Positions 8,573 through 16,876 of a stretch of 64,000 nucleotides of DNA are shown piece by piece. Within the stretch, counting starts at the first letter, position 1. Each line of letters begins with the position of its first letter. Source of the stretch: Olivibacter sp. SDN3 (GTDB lineage Bacteria > Bacteroidota > Bacteroidia > Sphingobacteriales > Sphingobacteriaceae); NCBI RefSeq assembly GCF_014334135.1, contig NZ_CP060497.1, positions 5,022,001 to 5,086,000 of the forward strand, read 5' to 3'. The translations under genes were made by a program, and so were the position numbers. The notes under the pieces are model-generated. The model saw only the letters and a program-made list of their open reading frames with translations. It had not been told where the DNA came from and ran no database searches.

Positions 8573-8971
8573 ACATACATAATTTCGAACAAGTTTTAAA
8601 AAATTGAAACACTATTTTTATATTACTATTACAAACTATGCAACAAAGCGCGGTAAAGCGGAGTAAATATATATAAAATATTCCACCTTTTCCCTACCTA
8701 TGACTCCGTCCCACATAAAACAAATACGCCAATCTATACGTTTAAAGGATAAAACCCATGGCAATAGCAGCATTGATAATCGGAATGATAGTAACACTGG
8801 CAAGCGTACTTCCGTTGCCCAGATACTTTACAAACTTTTTGAATAAAAAGAGATTCACTAAATTATAGGGAGCCGACATAAGATATAAGCCCTACACCAC
8901 AAGGGCGCACACATCAGCGTTAAGATGTAATCCGGTTTCTCACACGGCGTCCGGCACTAACGTTAAAGTGC
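8573..8971. other. 399-bp gap with one small candidate gene and a hairpin
   Basis: Between the coupled pair and the next - strand gene there is no long gene. I see a 36-codon frame (8758-8868, listed separately) and a 6-bp hairpin (GGCACT at 8953-8958 with AGTGCC at 8967-8972) overlapping the stop of the gene at 8972. The rest is AT-rich (8580-8690) and shows no other repeat or motif that I can support. Confidence 0.5.
8758..8868 (+). CDS. Small membrane peptide, 36 residues (candidate)
   Basis: ATG at 8758 with an AAAGGA purine stretch about 9 bp upstream. The product has one hydrophobic segment (about residues 2-20, starting AIAALIIGMIVTLASVL) and then a basic tail (RYFTNFLNKKRF). This layout is common to phage- and plasmid-borne small membrane peptides, including type I toxins and holin-like peptides. 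It is the only + strand gene in this stretch. Coding status is uncertain because of its size. Confidence 0.35.
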   Translation: MAIAALIIGMIVTLASVLPLPRYFTNFLNKKRFTKL

Positions 8972-9229
8972 CTATAATCTTATATGATCCGTATATTCAA
9001 GCAGTGCTTCGTCCATCTTTCGGTAAGCAATCTCCACAAACAATTTAGGCCACTTTAAACGTTTTAGCGAACAGTACTTCCACGTATCACCTGTGCGCCT
9101 AAAGCGATGCCTTACCCCGTTTTTATCTGGCAGGTCTATGTAATAGCTATCCGCATAAAAAAACAGCGTATACTCTATGAAAATAAGCCTACCATCAAAG
9201 TCAATTGTTATCGTCCCCTTGCGCTCCAT
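8972..9229 (-). CDS. Hypothetical small protein, accessory region
   Basis: An 85-residue protein if it starts at the ATG at 9229; the frame could extend to a TTG at 9250. It is rich in aromatic and basic residues, with beta-type patterns in the first half (RKGTITIDFDGRLIFIEY) and a helical C-terminus. No signal peptide and no family recognised. A short hairpin overlaps its stop codon. Confidence 0.5.
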   Translation of the reverse strand: MERKGTITIDFDGRLIFIEYTLFFYADSYYIDLPDKNGVRHRFRRTGDTWKYCSLKRLKWPKLFVEIAYRKMDEALLEYTDHIRL

Positions 9230-9325
9230 ATTTACTAATATTATTAGCAATTATAGGGAAAAATCACGAGTTTCAGCAAAACAGAATCCTGAACACATTT
9301 TCTCATATTCATAGAAATTTTTACA

Positions 9326-9333
9326 TACTTTTG
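9326..9333 (+). promoter_or_regulatory. Putative -7 box (TACTTTTG) of the DUF4468 gene
   Basis: An exact TAnnTTTG match about 93 bp upstream of the ATG at 9427, in an AT-rich stretch. No TTG is seen at the expected 19-bp distance, so support is moderate. Confidence 0.35.
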
Positions 9334-9426
9334 CACAGTATTATCAATTTAAACTATTATTAATCATTAACCGGGAGGTAACACGAAAAAAAAGGACATA
9401 CTCCCAAACACCCTAAACTAAATCGA

Positions 9427-9984
9427 ATGAAAAAATTACTACTATCGCTTATGGTCTTTTTGCCCGCTTTCGGGTTTTGTCAGACTATGGAATTAACGCC
9501 TAATGGATTCGTTGACAAAGACGACAACAGCAAAAGTTACGTGGTCCTAACCTTCGACGGCGTAAGTCAGGCCAATCTATTCAAGAAGGCTAAGCAGTTT
9601 GTCAATCAAAGTTACAATAGTCCGAAAACTGTATCGAGTGAAATATCAAATGAACAACTAGTAATTGATGGACGCGATTCTAAGGATATTCGCGTCATAT
9701 ACCACGTTAGCGGGCCTAACTTATGGAATTTCACCTATAAATATGAAATGCAGTTCAAGGACGGGAAAATACGTTTCGCGCCCTTGTTCAAATCGTTACG
9801 GAATTCAGAGAATGCATCTGAGATCACCTTAATAGGCGCCGGGGTGTTGGGTTCAGCAACCGGCATGTTTAATAAGAAAGGTAAGGCATCTAGGGAAAAA
9901 GGCAATCAAGCAGTAGAAGAATCCGTTAACTCATTTATTAGTGAGCTCAAGAAAGCTATTGTAACAAAATCTGACGATTGGTAA
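9427..9984 (+). CDS. Exported DUF4468-like protein
   Basis: A 185-residue protein with a clear Sec signal peptide (about residues 1-19, cleavage near FCQ). Residues about 35-125 resemble DUF4468, a TBP-like fold common in exported Bacteroidota proteins of unknown role: a 'vltfdgvsqanLfkkAkqfv' type first helix, then beta strands. The Gly-rich stretch near 138-150 is followed by a charged C-terminal helix. It has its own leader and a terminator after the stop, so it looks monocistronic. Such genes occur both in core genomes and next to prophages. Confidence 0.7.
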   Translation: MKKLLLSLMVFLPAFGFCQTMELTPNGFVDKDDNSKSYVVLTFDGVSQANLFKKAKQFVNQSYNSPKTVSSEISNEQLVIDGRDSKDIRVIYHVSGPNLWNFTYKYEMQFKDGKIRFAPLFKSLRNSENASEITLIGAGVLGSATGMFNKKGKASREKGNQAVEESVNSFISELKKAIVTKSDDW

Positions 9985-9994
9985 AGCAAATAAA

Positions 9995-10033
9995 AAAGCC
10001 CTTGTTACAATCGTATCAGGGGCTTTGAGTTTT
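9995..10033. terminator. Bidirectional terminator
   Basis: Stem AAAGCCC (9995-10001) with GGGCTTT (10020-10026). On the - strand the stem is followed by TTTTTTA, a good U tract for the gene ending at 10077; on the + strand GAGTTTTA follows, weaker but usable for the gene ending at 9984. It separates convergent genes. Confidence 0.7.
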
Positions 10034-10076
10034 AACCTTCACAGCAATTTATGAAGTGATACAAATATAGTAAAAA

Positions 10077-10289
10077 CTATTGATCAGATTTATTTTCATA
10101 ATCCTGAATAGCCTCATTTCCCGCTTTCGTAACAAGTACCCGATAAGGTTCCGACTGTTGTTCTATTCGAATTATTTCAACTAGCCCTTCCTTATCTAAA
10201 TGTTCAATAACACTTGGATTGAATGATTTGTAATCTCCGCGAGAGCTTAACCCTATTAGCGTTTCATAATGTTCACGAGATAATTTCAT
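10077..10289 (-). CDS. Small winged-helix-like protein
   Basis: A 70-residue protein with the pattern of a minimal winged helix: helices at about 5-15 and 24-34, then two beta-type strands (LVEIIRIEQQ and PYRVLVTKAG) and a C-terminal helix. Such proteins usually bind DNA, but no close family is recognised. It is the last gene of the accessory region before tRNA-Ser and is followed by a strong terminator. Confidence 0.55.
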   Translation of the reverse strand: MKLSREHYETLIGLSSRGDYKSFNPSVIEHLDKEGLVEIIRIEQQSEPYRVLVTKAGNEAIQDYENKSDQ

Positions 10290-10351
10290 AATTGGAAAAT
10301 TAATGGTTTAACAATTTGTTTGGTTTACTACCCTTTTTACCACCCCTATCT

Positions 10352-10394
10352 AAAAAAGAAAGACAACTAGTTAAAAATCAACTAATTGCCTTTC
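10352..10394 (-). terminator. Intrinsic terminator of tRNA-Ser
   Basis: On the - strand a 15-bp stem forms between 10394-10380 and 10372-10358 with only two G-U pairs and no mismatch, a 7-nt loop, and then TTTTTT. It starts 8 bp after the tRNA 3' end. Confidence 0.85.
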
Positions 10395-10401
10395 ATAGGT
10401 G

Positions 10402-10489
10402 CGGAGAGAGAGGGATTCGAACCCTCGATACGCTTTTGACGTATACACACTTTCCAGGCGTGCTCCTTCAACCACTCGGACACCTCTCC
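10402..10489 (-). tRNA. tRNA-Ser, anticodon GGA
   Basis: An 88-nt class II tRNA on the - strand. The acceptor GGAGAGG pairs with TCTCTCC, the discriminator is G, the D-arm contains GAGTGG, the anticodon loop is CTGGAAA (GGA, reading UCC/UCU), there is a long variable arm, and the T-arm is GAGGG-TTCGAAT-CCCTC. CCA is not encoded, as usual in Bacteroidota. A perfect promoter lies upstream and a strong terminator downstream. The 3' end points to the prophage-like region, so this gene is the likely integration site of that element. Confidence 0.97.
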
Positions 10490-10519
10490 AAATAAAATTC
10501 ATTGCCTTAAAAAGGAAAG

Positions 10520-10552
10520 CAAAAATAGCGTCTTTAAACCAGTTGTCAAAAA
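10520..10552 (-). promoter_or_regulatory. Promoter of tRNA-Ser
   Basis: On the - strand TTTTTG (10552-10547), a 19-bp spacer, then TATTTTTG (10527-10520), an exact match to the Bacteroidota primary sigma promoter (-33 TTTG, -7 TAnnTTTG). Transcription would start about 20 bp before the tRNA. Confidence 0.75.
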
Positions 10553-10652
10553 TTAAATAGGATTCTTTTTTAAAGAATTGATATTAAATGTTTTAAACCT
10601 GAAAAATTCATCAAAAACGTTTTTTCAATATCTAATCGTTTTTCTTATGTAC

Positions 10653-12059
10653 CTAAACTGCCGTTGCTTTTAACATGAAGTTATGTAGCTCATAATTTTT
10701 TATAAACGGCTTAAGTGTTTCACTACCTGGTCCAAACATGGTCAATTCAACAAAATCCGATGAATGATCCATCGAACCCCATCCAATTGATAAGTATTTT
10801 TTCTGAATCTCTGCGTAAAATCCAAAAGGTAATTTACGCGGATTATACAACCCATCGCTGTCTAATTGTTTGTAGTGTGACAACAATTCTTTAGCTTCCG
10901 CATCAGCTAGACGATAGCCCTGCGCGTATTCTATACGCTCAATCAACTTGGATGCCGTATATGAACGATCCACACCAGTTAAAATCCAGTCGTTGGTGTG
11001 TTTGAAGTTTTGCACGCGATCAAAGTTACTATTAGCATTTGATCCCGAGAATAGTCCTGGATTTGCGTTTCCATGATCAGTTGTAATAATTACAAGCGTT
11101 TCATCATCCCTCTCAGCAAAACCCATAACTTCTGCTATTGCTTCATCAAAAGCTAGCTGATCATAAATCAACGCACCAGCATCATTAGCATGAGCAGCCC
11201 AGTCTACTTTCCCGCCTTCGACCTGCAACACAAAACCGTTTTCATTATGCTGTAATTGACTGATTGCCGTACGCGTCATTTCCGCTAACGAAGGTGTATC
11301 TACTTTCAACTCTTCGTCAGACGCACGATCTAATGCATACGGTAATCCATCTTCATAAAAAACACCTAACAGCGGCTTATTCAACACGTTCAACGCAAGC
11401 ATTTCGTCTCTATTCCTTACAACTTCGAAACCATCCTTTTTATAAAGCGAAAAAAGATCTTGTTTATCTTCCCGTTTTTCAGCAGTAAAAAATTCAAGCC
11501 CACCTCCCATCATTACGTCAAAGCGTAAATTGTTGTATTGCTTTGCAATACCAGGTTGATCATCGCGTATGCTACTATTTACACAAAATCCCGCAGGGGT
11601 GGCATGCGTAATAGGAACAGTTGTAACACATCCTACTGATTTACCTGCTGCTTTAAATTTTTGTAATATGGGCTCATTAAAAGATCCATCCGCGTTTACA
11701 TTAAGCGAACCATTATTTACGCGCACCCCGCCTCCCCATGCTGAGCTGGCAGCTGCAGAGTCGGTAACCAACGAATTGGCGGAAGCCGTATCCATCAGTG
11801 CCCGAGAAACATGCCCTCTTTCATACAACGATAGCCAATTACTTGAGCGCCCTTCCTTACGTCGCAAGAACATATCGGTCATTGTTAGTGTACCGATGCT
11901 CATACCGTCACTCACCATAAAAATTATATTTTTCGCCCTGTTTCCTAACGTCTTGTCTGGCGAAATTGAAGAGGTTCCTGCCAACAACTCGAGTGGAGAT
12001 AAGAAAGAGGTGCCTAAGGCGGTCAATGCTGTATTCTTAAAAAAGTCTCTGCGCTTCAT
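10653..12059 (-). CDS. Alkaline phosphatase (PhoA family), exported
   Basis: A 468-residue phosphomonoesterase that releases phosphate from organic phosphate esters outside the cytoplasm. The N-terminus starts KRRDFFKNTALTALG, a Tat-like signal. The full PhoA active site is visible: D51 (MVSDG), nucleophile S101 in VTDSAAAS, T151/T154 (THATPAG), E281, D286 and H290 (EGGKVDWAAHAND), D328/H329 (TTDHG) and H432 (MDHSSDF). Two Zn and one Mg site can be built from these. Length is normal for the family. It is monocistronic with a good promoter about 55 bp upstream. No pho-box-like repeat was seen. Confidence 0.93.
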   Translation of the reverse strand: MKRRDFFKNTALTALGTSFLSPLELLAGTSSISPDKTLGNRAKNIIFMVSDGMSIGTLTMTDMFLRRKEGRSSNWLSLYERGHVSRALMDTASANSLVTDSAAASSAWGGGVRVNNGSLNVNADGSFNEPILQKFKAAGKSVGCVTTVPITHATPAGFCVNSSIRDDQPGIAKQYNNLRFDVMMGGGLEFFTAEKREDKQDLFSLYKKDGFEVVRNRDEMLALNVLNKPLLGVFYEDGLPYALDRASDEELKVDTPSLAEMTRTAISQLQHNENGFVLQVEGGKVDWAAHANDAGALIYDQLAFDEAIAEVMGFAERDDETLVIITTDHGNANPGLFSGSNANSNFDRVQNFKHTNDWILTGVDRSYTASKLIERIEYAQGYRLADAEAKELLSHYKQLDSDGLYNPRKLPFGFYAEIQKKYLSIGWGSMDHSSDFVELTMFGPGSETLKPFIKNYELHNFMLKATAV

Positions 12060-12113
12060 GCAAATTCGTTATTTGTTTTATCAATCAATTACATGGGTTT
12101 TCCAATGAAGTCA

Positions 12114-12143
12114 CAAATATATCCCATTAACAATAAAATGCAA
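12114..12143 (-). promoter_or_regulatory. Promoter of the alkaline phosphatase gene
   Basis: On the - strand TTG (12143-12141), a 19-bp spacer and TATATTTG (12121-12114), an exact -7 box. This would give a leader of about 48 nt. Confidence 0.7.
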
Positions 12144-12474
12144 CTAAGTTTCATTTTAATTTTGTGTTAACTAATTGTCATCGATAAATTCTTAATTGTT
12201 TTGGTCCTCCATTTGCGCATCAGGTTTCTGGTAATTTCATCAGCTAAACAAATGTCGCCCAACCTTAAGGCTTACGCTTACTCCATCTCTCCTCAATTTT
12301 TTGTTTTAAATTGTGTAATCAGTATTCTGGATATGTTCTTCATAAGGAAAAGCCAAGGTCTAGTAAGGGTCCATTAATATAACAAGAAAGGGTTTATTCA
12401 ATGTTGATTTAGAAAGAAGCGAATAGATATACATAATTGACAGTCAGACGCTCATATAGCACCTATATATTAGA
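12144..12474. other. 331-bp gap without a visible gene
   Basis: The space between the phosphatase promoter and the end of the MFS gene is AT-rich and has no frame, repeat, RNA or terminator that I can support. It separates the phosphatase unit from the pectin locus. Confidence 0.5.
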
Positions 12475-13641
12475 TCATCTTATTGCAGAAATTTTAGACA
12501 CTAATAAGCTGATCAATAACCCGAAGGCGCCGATGATTGCATAAGAGTATTTCAGGTTGGCCAATTCAGCCACATAACCGATTAACGGTGGTCCCATTAA
12601 AAAACCCAAATAACTCACACTTGAAACCATGGCCAACGCAATACCAGGCGGTACTTTCGCATTTCTTCCCGCTACACTATAAACTGTAGGCACGACTGTG
12701 GCAACTCCTAAACCAACCAACATAAAGGCTAAAGTTGCGGGGACGATAAACGGAAACAGGACGGCAATAAACATTCCGATGGAAATGAATAGTCCACTAA
12801 TTTGAAGAACTCTTTTTCTTCCTAACCGGGCGATCAATTGATCGCCCACAAACCTACCACCAGCCATCATGATCATAAAGGATGCATAACCGAGAATCAC
12901 TAAGGATTGCGGCGCATGTACAATTTCTTTAAAATATACCCCACTCCAATCGAACATAGCGCCTTCAGTAGCCATGCTACAGAAACCTATTACACCTAAT
13001 TGTAAAAGAACGCCTTCGGGTTTTGAAAACAGGCGCCCTCTTTTCGCAGATGGATTAGTTACTCCACCGATTAAAAATCTTCTATTGACAAATATATTTA
13101 TCCAAACCAGAAAAGTTATAAACCAGAAGTGCGTATAAGGACTCACCTGTAGATTTATCATCAATAAACCAATCAATGCCCCCGTGAAGCCAGCAATACT
13201 CCAAGCACCATGAAAAGATGACATAATAGGTTTTTCGAACAAGCCTTCTGCTGCCACTCCTTGGGTATTAACCGCGATATTACACATGTTACCCACTACG
13301 CCAAATAAGAATAATGCAACTCCCAAATGCCAGGCCTGACTGGCCAGTCCTAAATTTGTTAGTGTCAACGCGTAAAGTGCTGCAGCTATAGACAACACAC
13401 CTTTGCTTCCATACTTGGTAACTAAGCTGCCTGAAATTGCCATAGTGGCCAGTTGCCCCAAAGGTAGGGCAAATAATAAACTTCCGAGTTGGCCTTCCGA
13501 AAGGTTTAAAGCAGTCTTGATATCTGGTATTCTACTTGCCCAGGAAGCAAAAGCCAAACCCTGACCAAAATAAAACAGTGAAACAGCTAAACGGATGCGA
13601 TCACGGTTATACGTAGCGATTGTTTGAACTTCTTTTTTCAC
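12475..13641 (-). CDS. MFS transporter, YbjJ-like
   Basis: A 388-residue major facilitator with about 12 hydrophobic segments. It lacks the N-terminal hydrophilic domain of drug pumps. The first segment (GQGLAFASWASRIPDIK) is typical of the YbjJ-like branch, often annotated as an inner-membrane or fucose-permease-like protein. The substrate cannot be read from the sequence. It is the last gene of the - strand uronate run, 125 bp after exuT, so a pectin-derived sugar or sugar acid is likely. The start is GTG (no ATG nearby); a pair of overlapping hairpins lies directly before it. Confidence 0.8.
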   Translation of the reverse strand: MKKEVQTIATYNRDRIRLAVSLFYFGQGLAFASWASRIPDIKTALNLSEGQLGSLLFALPLGQLATMAISGSLVTKYGSKGVLSIAAALYALTLTNLGLASQAWHLGVALFLFGVVGNMCNIAVNTQGVAAEGLFEKPIMSSFHGAWSIAGFTGALIGLLMINLQVSPYTHFWFITFLVWINIFVNRRFLIGGVTNPSAKRGRLFSKPEGVLLQLGVIGFCSMATEGAMFDWSGVYFKEIVHAPQSLVILGYASFMIMMAGGRFVGDQLIARLGRKRVLQISGLFISIGMFIAVLFPFIVPATLAFMLVGLGVATVVPTVYSVAGRNAKVPPGIALAMVSSVSYLGFLMGPPLIGYVAELANLKYSYAIIGAFGLLISLLVSKISAIR

Positions 13642-13648
13642 AAAAATG

Positions 13649-13734
13649 ACGCTTTCTTTTTCAACACAAAGTTTATAAAAAGAAAGCGTATAATCTATGA
13701 TATTTTAAAAGATTCTTATCGATAGATTATACGC
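13649..13734 (-). promoter_or_regulatory. Two overlapping hairpins, possible attenuator
   Basis: On the - strand, the arm at 13734-13722 pairs perfectly over 13 bp with 13698-13686 and is followed by TTTCTTTTT, a terminator-like form after exuT. The arm at 13689-13677 pairs perfectly over 13 bp with 13661-13649. The two hairpins share GCGT (13686-13689), so both cannot form fully at once. The second would lie 8 bp before the GTG start of the MFS gene. This is the layout of a terminator/antiterminator switch, though it may simply be a terminator plus a second inverted repeat. Confidence 0.5.
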
Positions 13735-13766
13735 CAGCTGATCAAGTCGTTTTATGCGTCTATAGG

Positions 13767-15140
13767 TTACAAATCGCTAATGGGTCTATATTTAGGCACC
13801 AAAAATTTCATAATAGCCCAGGCAATAAGGTATGCCAGTGCACATATGGTAAACATAATGGTATAGCCTGTTTGTATATGTCCCAGAGCTTTATAATGAT
13901 CGAACAATGCACCACCAAGTTTAGACATCACGACGCCGCCAATTCCCCCGGCCATGCCGCCAATACCAACTACAGAACCAATTGCTTTCTTAGGGAACAT
14001 ATCAGATACGGTGGTGAAAATATTAGCGCTCCATGCCTGATGGGCTGCTGCTCCAACTCCTATTAATAAAACAGGCACCCAGTGACTAATATGTCCGAAT
14101 GGTTGAGCTGCCAAAACCACTAATGGAAAGAGCGCAATCACAAACATAGCTCGCATCCGCCCATCGTAAACCAAGTACCCCTTACGTATAAAAAACATCG
14201 GAAGCCAGCCCCCCCACACACTTCCTATCATAGACATCGTATATAACACTGCTAGCGGGAGCATGACACCTTCATCAACAATATCATATTGTGCTTTCAA
14301 AAATGCTGGAAGCCAAAATAAAAAAAACCACCAAACGCCATCGGTCATAAATTTACCAACGGTAAAAGACCAAGTCTGCCTATACCCAAGTAGCTTAAAC
14401 CACGAAACTTTGTCCGCCGGCTTTACTGGCTCCTGCACAACTTCCTGTGCTTCATCGTCGTCATTTATATATGCCAGCTCTTCAGAAGATAATCTTTTTT
14501 GCTTTTCTGGATTATCGTAAAAGATGAACCAAAGAATAAGCCAGATGAAACCGACGGCACCAACAATAATGAATGCCGCTTCCCAGCCTAAATGGCTATA
14601 GATCCAAGGAATAGTAAGCGGTGCAAGAACTGCACCTATATTGGCTCCTGAGTTAAAAATGCCTGTTGCCAAAGAGCGTTCTTTCTTTGGAAAATATTCG
14701 GCAGTTGCCTTAATTGCCGCTGGAAAATTACCTGCTTCACCGAAAGCTAGAACGGCCCTCGCAAACATAAAACCGACAACCGAAACCGAAAACGCCGATA
14801 AACCAACGAAGCCCAAGATGGCAACCAATGACTCGCCAATAGGAATAGCCAATGCGTGGATCATTGCCCCAATAGACCAAACAATAATAGCCCAACCATA
14901 TCCCCATTTAGTTCCTAATTTATCAATAATACGTCCTGCAAACAACATACTAATCGCATAGGCAAACTGGAATATTGCAGTAATGTTTGCATAATCGGTG
15001 TTTGTCCACCCGAAAATTTCCTCCAATCGGGGTTGTAATAAGCTTAAAACCTGTCTATCGAGATAATTTACTGTTGTAGCAAAGAAGAGTAAGGCGCAAA
15101 TCGTCCACCTGTATTTGCCGATGGTCTGTTTTTGGTTCAT
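13767..15140 (-). CDS. exuT: Hexuronate/proton symporter (ExuT-type MFS)
   Basis: A 457-residue MFS protein of the anion:cation symporter family, with about 12 membrane segments. The motif NYLDRQVLSLL in the first helix and GRIIDKLGTKWGYGW after helix 2 are typical of ExuT/GudP proteins, which bring galacturonate and glucuronate into the cytoplasm. There is a charged loop near residues 215-245 between the two halves. It follows uxaC by 178 bp on the same strand, and the supply of galacturonate to UxaC is its evident role. A LacI-type half-match (AAACGTTT) lies about 40 bp upstream of the ATG. Confidence 0.9.
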   Translation of the reverse strand: MNQKQTIGKYRWTICALLFFATTVNYLDRQVLSLLQPRLEEIFGWTNTDYANITAIFQFAYAISMLFAGRIIDKLGTKWGYGWAIIVWSIGAMIHALAIPIGESLVAILGFVGLSAFSVSVVGFMFARAVLAFGEAGNFPAAIKATAEYFPKKERSLATGIFNSGANIGAVLAPLTIPWIYSHLGWEAAFIIVGAVGFIWLILWFIFYDNPEKQKRLSSEELAYINDDDEAQEVVQEPVKPADKVSWFKLLGYRQTWSFTVGKFMTDGVWWFFLFWLPAFLKAQYDIVDEGVMLPLAVLYTMSMIGSVWGGWLPMFFIRKGYLVYDGRMRAMFVIALFPLVVLAAQPFGHISHWVPVLLIGVGAAAHQAWSANIFTTVSDMFPKKAIGSVVGIGGMAGGIGGVVMSKLGGALFDHYKALGHIQTGYTIMFTICALAYLIAWAIMKFLVPKYRPISDL

Positions 15141-15175
15141 TATTTCTGGTTATATCATTTAATTAGGTGAAAAGA

Positions 15176-15190
15176 AGAAAACGTTTGCAC
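15176..15190 (-). promoter_or_regulatory. Weak LacI-family-like operator before exuT
   Basis: AAAACGTTTGCA at 15178-15189 has the central CG and flanks of LacI/CcpA-type operators and lies 36-50 bp upstream of the exuT ATG. It does not match the three strong palindromes elsewhere in the locus, so if real it is for another regulator. Confidence 0.25.
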
Positions 15191-15318
15191 GTATTAATTT
15201 TATTAAAAACGCCTCTTTCGTCTACAATGATATCAATTTTTTCATCAATTCCAAAGCTTTCATCCAATCCCTATCACAATTATACATTATCTATTGTCAC
15301 GTTCCACCTGTTGCTCGA

Positions 15319-16743
15319 TTACAACGTTGTATCTAATTTTTTCGGCCAATTGAAATAGTGTTTTGCATTATTATAACATATATCTTGTATAATTTTGCCT
15401 ATCCACGGTAAATCATGCGGTAGTTCACCACGCTCAACTTCATCACCAAACTGATTACATAATATTCGCCTAAAATATTCATGCCTCGGATAAGATAGAA
15501 AACTCCTCGAATCGGTTAACATCCCTACAAACCGACTAATCAAACCCATATTTGCCAGAGCATTCATCTGCCGAATCATTCCGTCTTTCTGATCTAAAAA
15601 CCACCAACCAGATCCAAATTGTACTTTTCCGGCAACCGATCCGTCATTAAAATTACCGATCATTGTTGCCATCAATTCGTTGTCGGAAGGATTCAAATTA
15701 TACAGAATTGTTTTTGCAAGTTTGTCTTGACTATCAAGTTTGTCTAAAAAGCCTGCTAAGGCCTTTCCTTGCGAAAAATCGCCGATAGAGTCCCACCCTG
15801 TATCTGGTCCCAGACGCCCCATCATTCGCGAATTATTGTTTCGCAGCGCTCCTAGGTGATACTGTTGCACCCATCCTTTTTCGTGATCCCATTGGGCAAA
15901 ATGAGTCAACATTGCCGAACGAAACTGACGATGTTCATCCGCTGTTATTGGACTTCCGTTCAAAGCTCTGAAAAATATTTCACTGATATCCTCGGGTTGA
16001 TAGGCCACATTGTAAATCTCTTCCAGACCATGGTCCGAAACGCAGCAACCATTTGCGGCGAAATAGTCATGACGCGACTTAAGAGCGTGTAAAAAGGCCT
16101 CGAAATCGCCAATCACTATATCGGATACTATTGCCAACTTCTTAACGTAGTTTTGGAACTTAGGTAAGTCAGACAAATTCATAGCGCTGTCAGGACGAAA
16201 GGCTGGCAATACCTGAATTTCAAACCCTTCGTCTTTTAGCTGCTGATGATATTCCAATGTATCTGTCGGATCATCTGTAGTACAAACAATTTTCACATTC
16301 ATCTTACGCAACAGATTACGCACACTATAAGTGGTTTCCTGTAGCCGTTCATTGCACGTATCATAGATCTTTTCGGCAGTTTCAGGGCTCAATAGTTCAT
16401 GCACGTCAAAGTAACGCTGTAACTCCAAATGCGTCCAGTGATATAACGGATTCCTCATTGTATAAGGTACCGTTTCAGCCCATTTCAAGAATTTGTCACG
16501 ATCACTCTGATCACCGGTACAATAACTTTCATCTACTCCATTTGTTCGCATCGCTCGCCATTTATAGTGATCACCGTACAACCAAACCTGCGTGATGTTT
16601 TCAAACTGAACATCCTCCGCTATCTGCTTTGGCGACAGATGGCAGTGATAATCTATAATAGGCATTTGCACTGCATAATTATGATATAAAGTCTGCGCCG
16701 TCGTGCTTTCCAACAGGAAATTCTTATCTAAGAAAGGTTTCAT
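15319..16743 (-). CDS. uxaC: Uronate isomerase UxaC
   Basis: A 474-residue cytoplasmic enzyme of the amidohydrolase superfamily that converts D-galacturonate to D-tagaturonate (and D-glucuronate to D-fructuronate). The metal-binding pair H33/H35 is in DYHCHLSP. Further typical blocks are WLYGDHYKWRAMR, TTDDPTDTLEYH and FGSGWWFLDQ. Length is normal for the family. It lies 133 bp after uxaA on the same strand, so it belongs to the galacturonate operon, possibly with an extra internal promoter. Fructuronate-branch genes (uxuA, uxuB) are not in the window. Confidence 0.96.
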   Translation of the reverse strand: MKPFLDKNFLLESTTAQTLYHNYAVQMPIIDYHCHLSPKQIAEDVQFENITQVWLYGDHYKWRAMRTNGVDESYCTGDQSDRDKFLKWAETVPYTMRNPLYHWTHLELQRYFDVHELLSPETAEKIYDTCNERLQETTYSVRNLLRKMNVKIVCTTDDPTDTLEYHQQLKDEGFEIQVLPAFRPDSAMNLSDLPKFQNYVKKLAIVSDIVIGDFEAFLHALKSRHDYFAANGCCVSDHGLEEIYNVAYQPEDISEIFFRALNGSPITADEHRQFRSAMLTHFAQWDHEKGWVQQYHLGALRNNNSRMMGRLGPDTGWDSIGDFSQGKALAGFLDKLDSQDKLAKTILYNLNPSDNELMATMIGNFNDGSVAGKVQFGSGWWFLDQKDGMIRQMNALANMGLISRFVGMLTDSRSFLSYPRHEYFRRILCNQFGDEVERGELPHDLPWIGKIIQDICYNNAKHYFNWPKKLDTTL

Positions 16744-16876
16744 ATTTATTTATGTTTTGGCTACCGATCGCCAATAGTTTCGATAACTTTACTGTTTTTA
16801 ACTTATGCTTATCTTCTACTATCTTATCAAATACTTGATAGTTATTAACCTGTTTAAAGATGTCAGAATAATTTTT

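Noticed and set aside
11264-12108. Long + strand frames inside the alkaline phosphatase gene
   Set aside because: They are mirror frames of a well-conserved coding sequence with a complete active site on the - strand.
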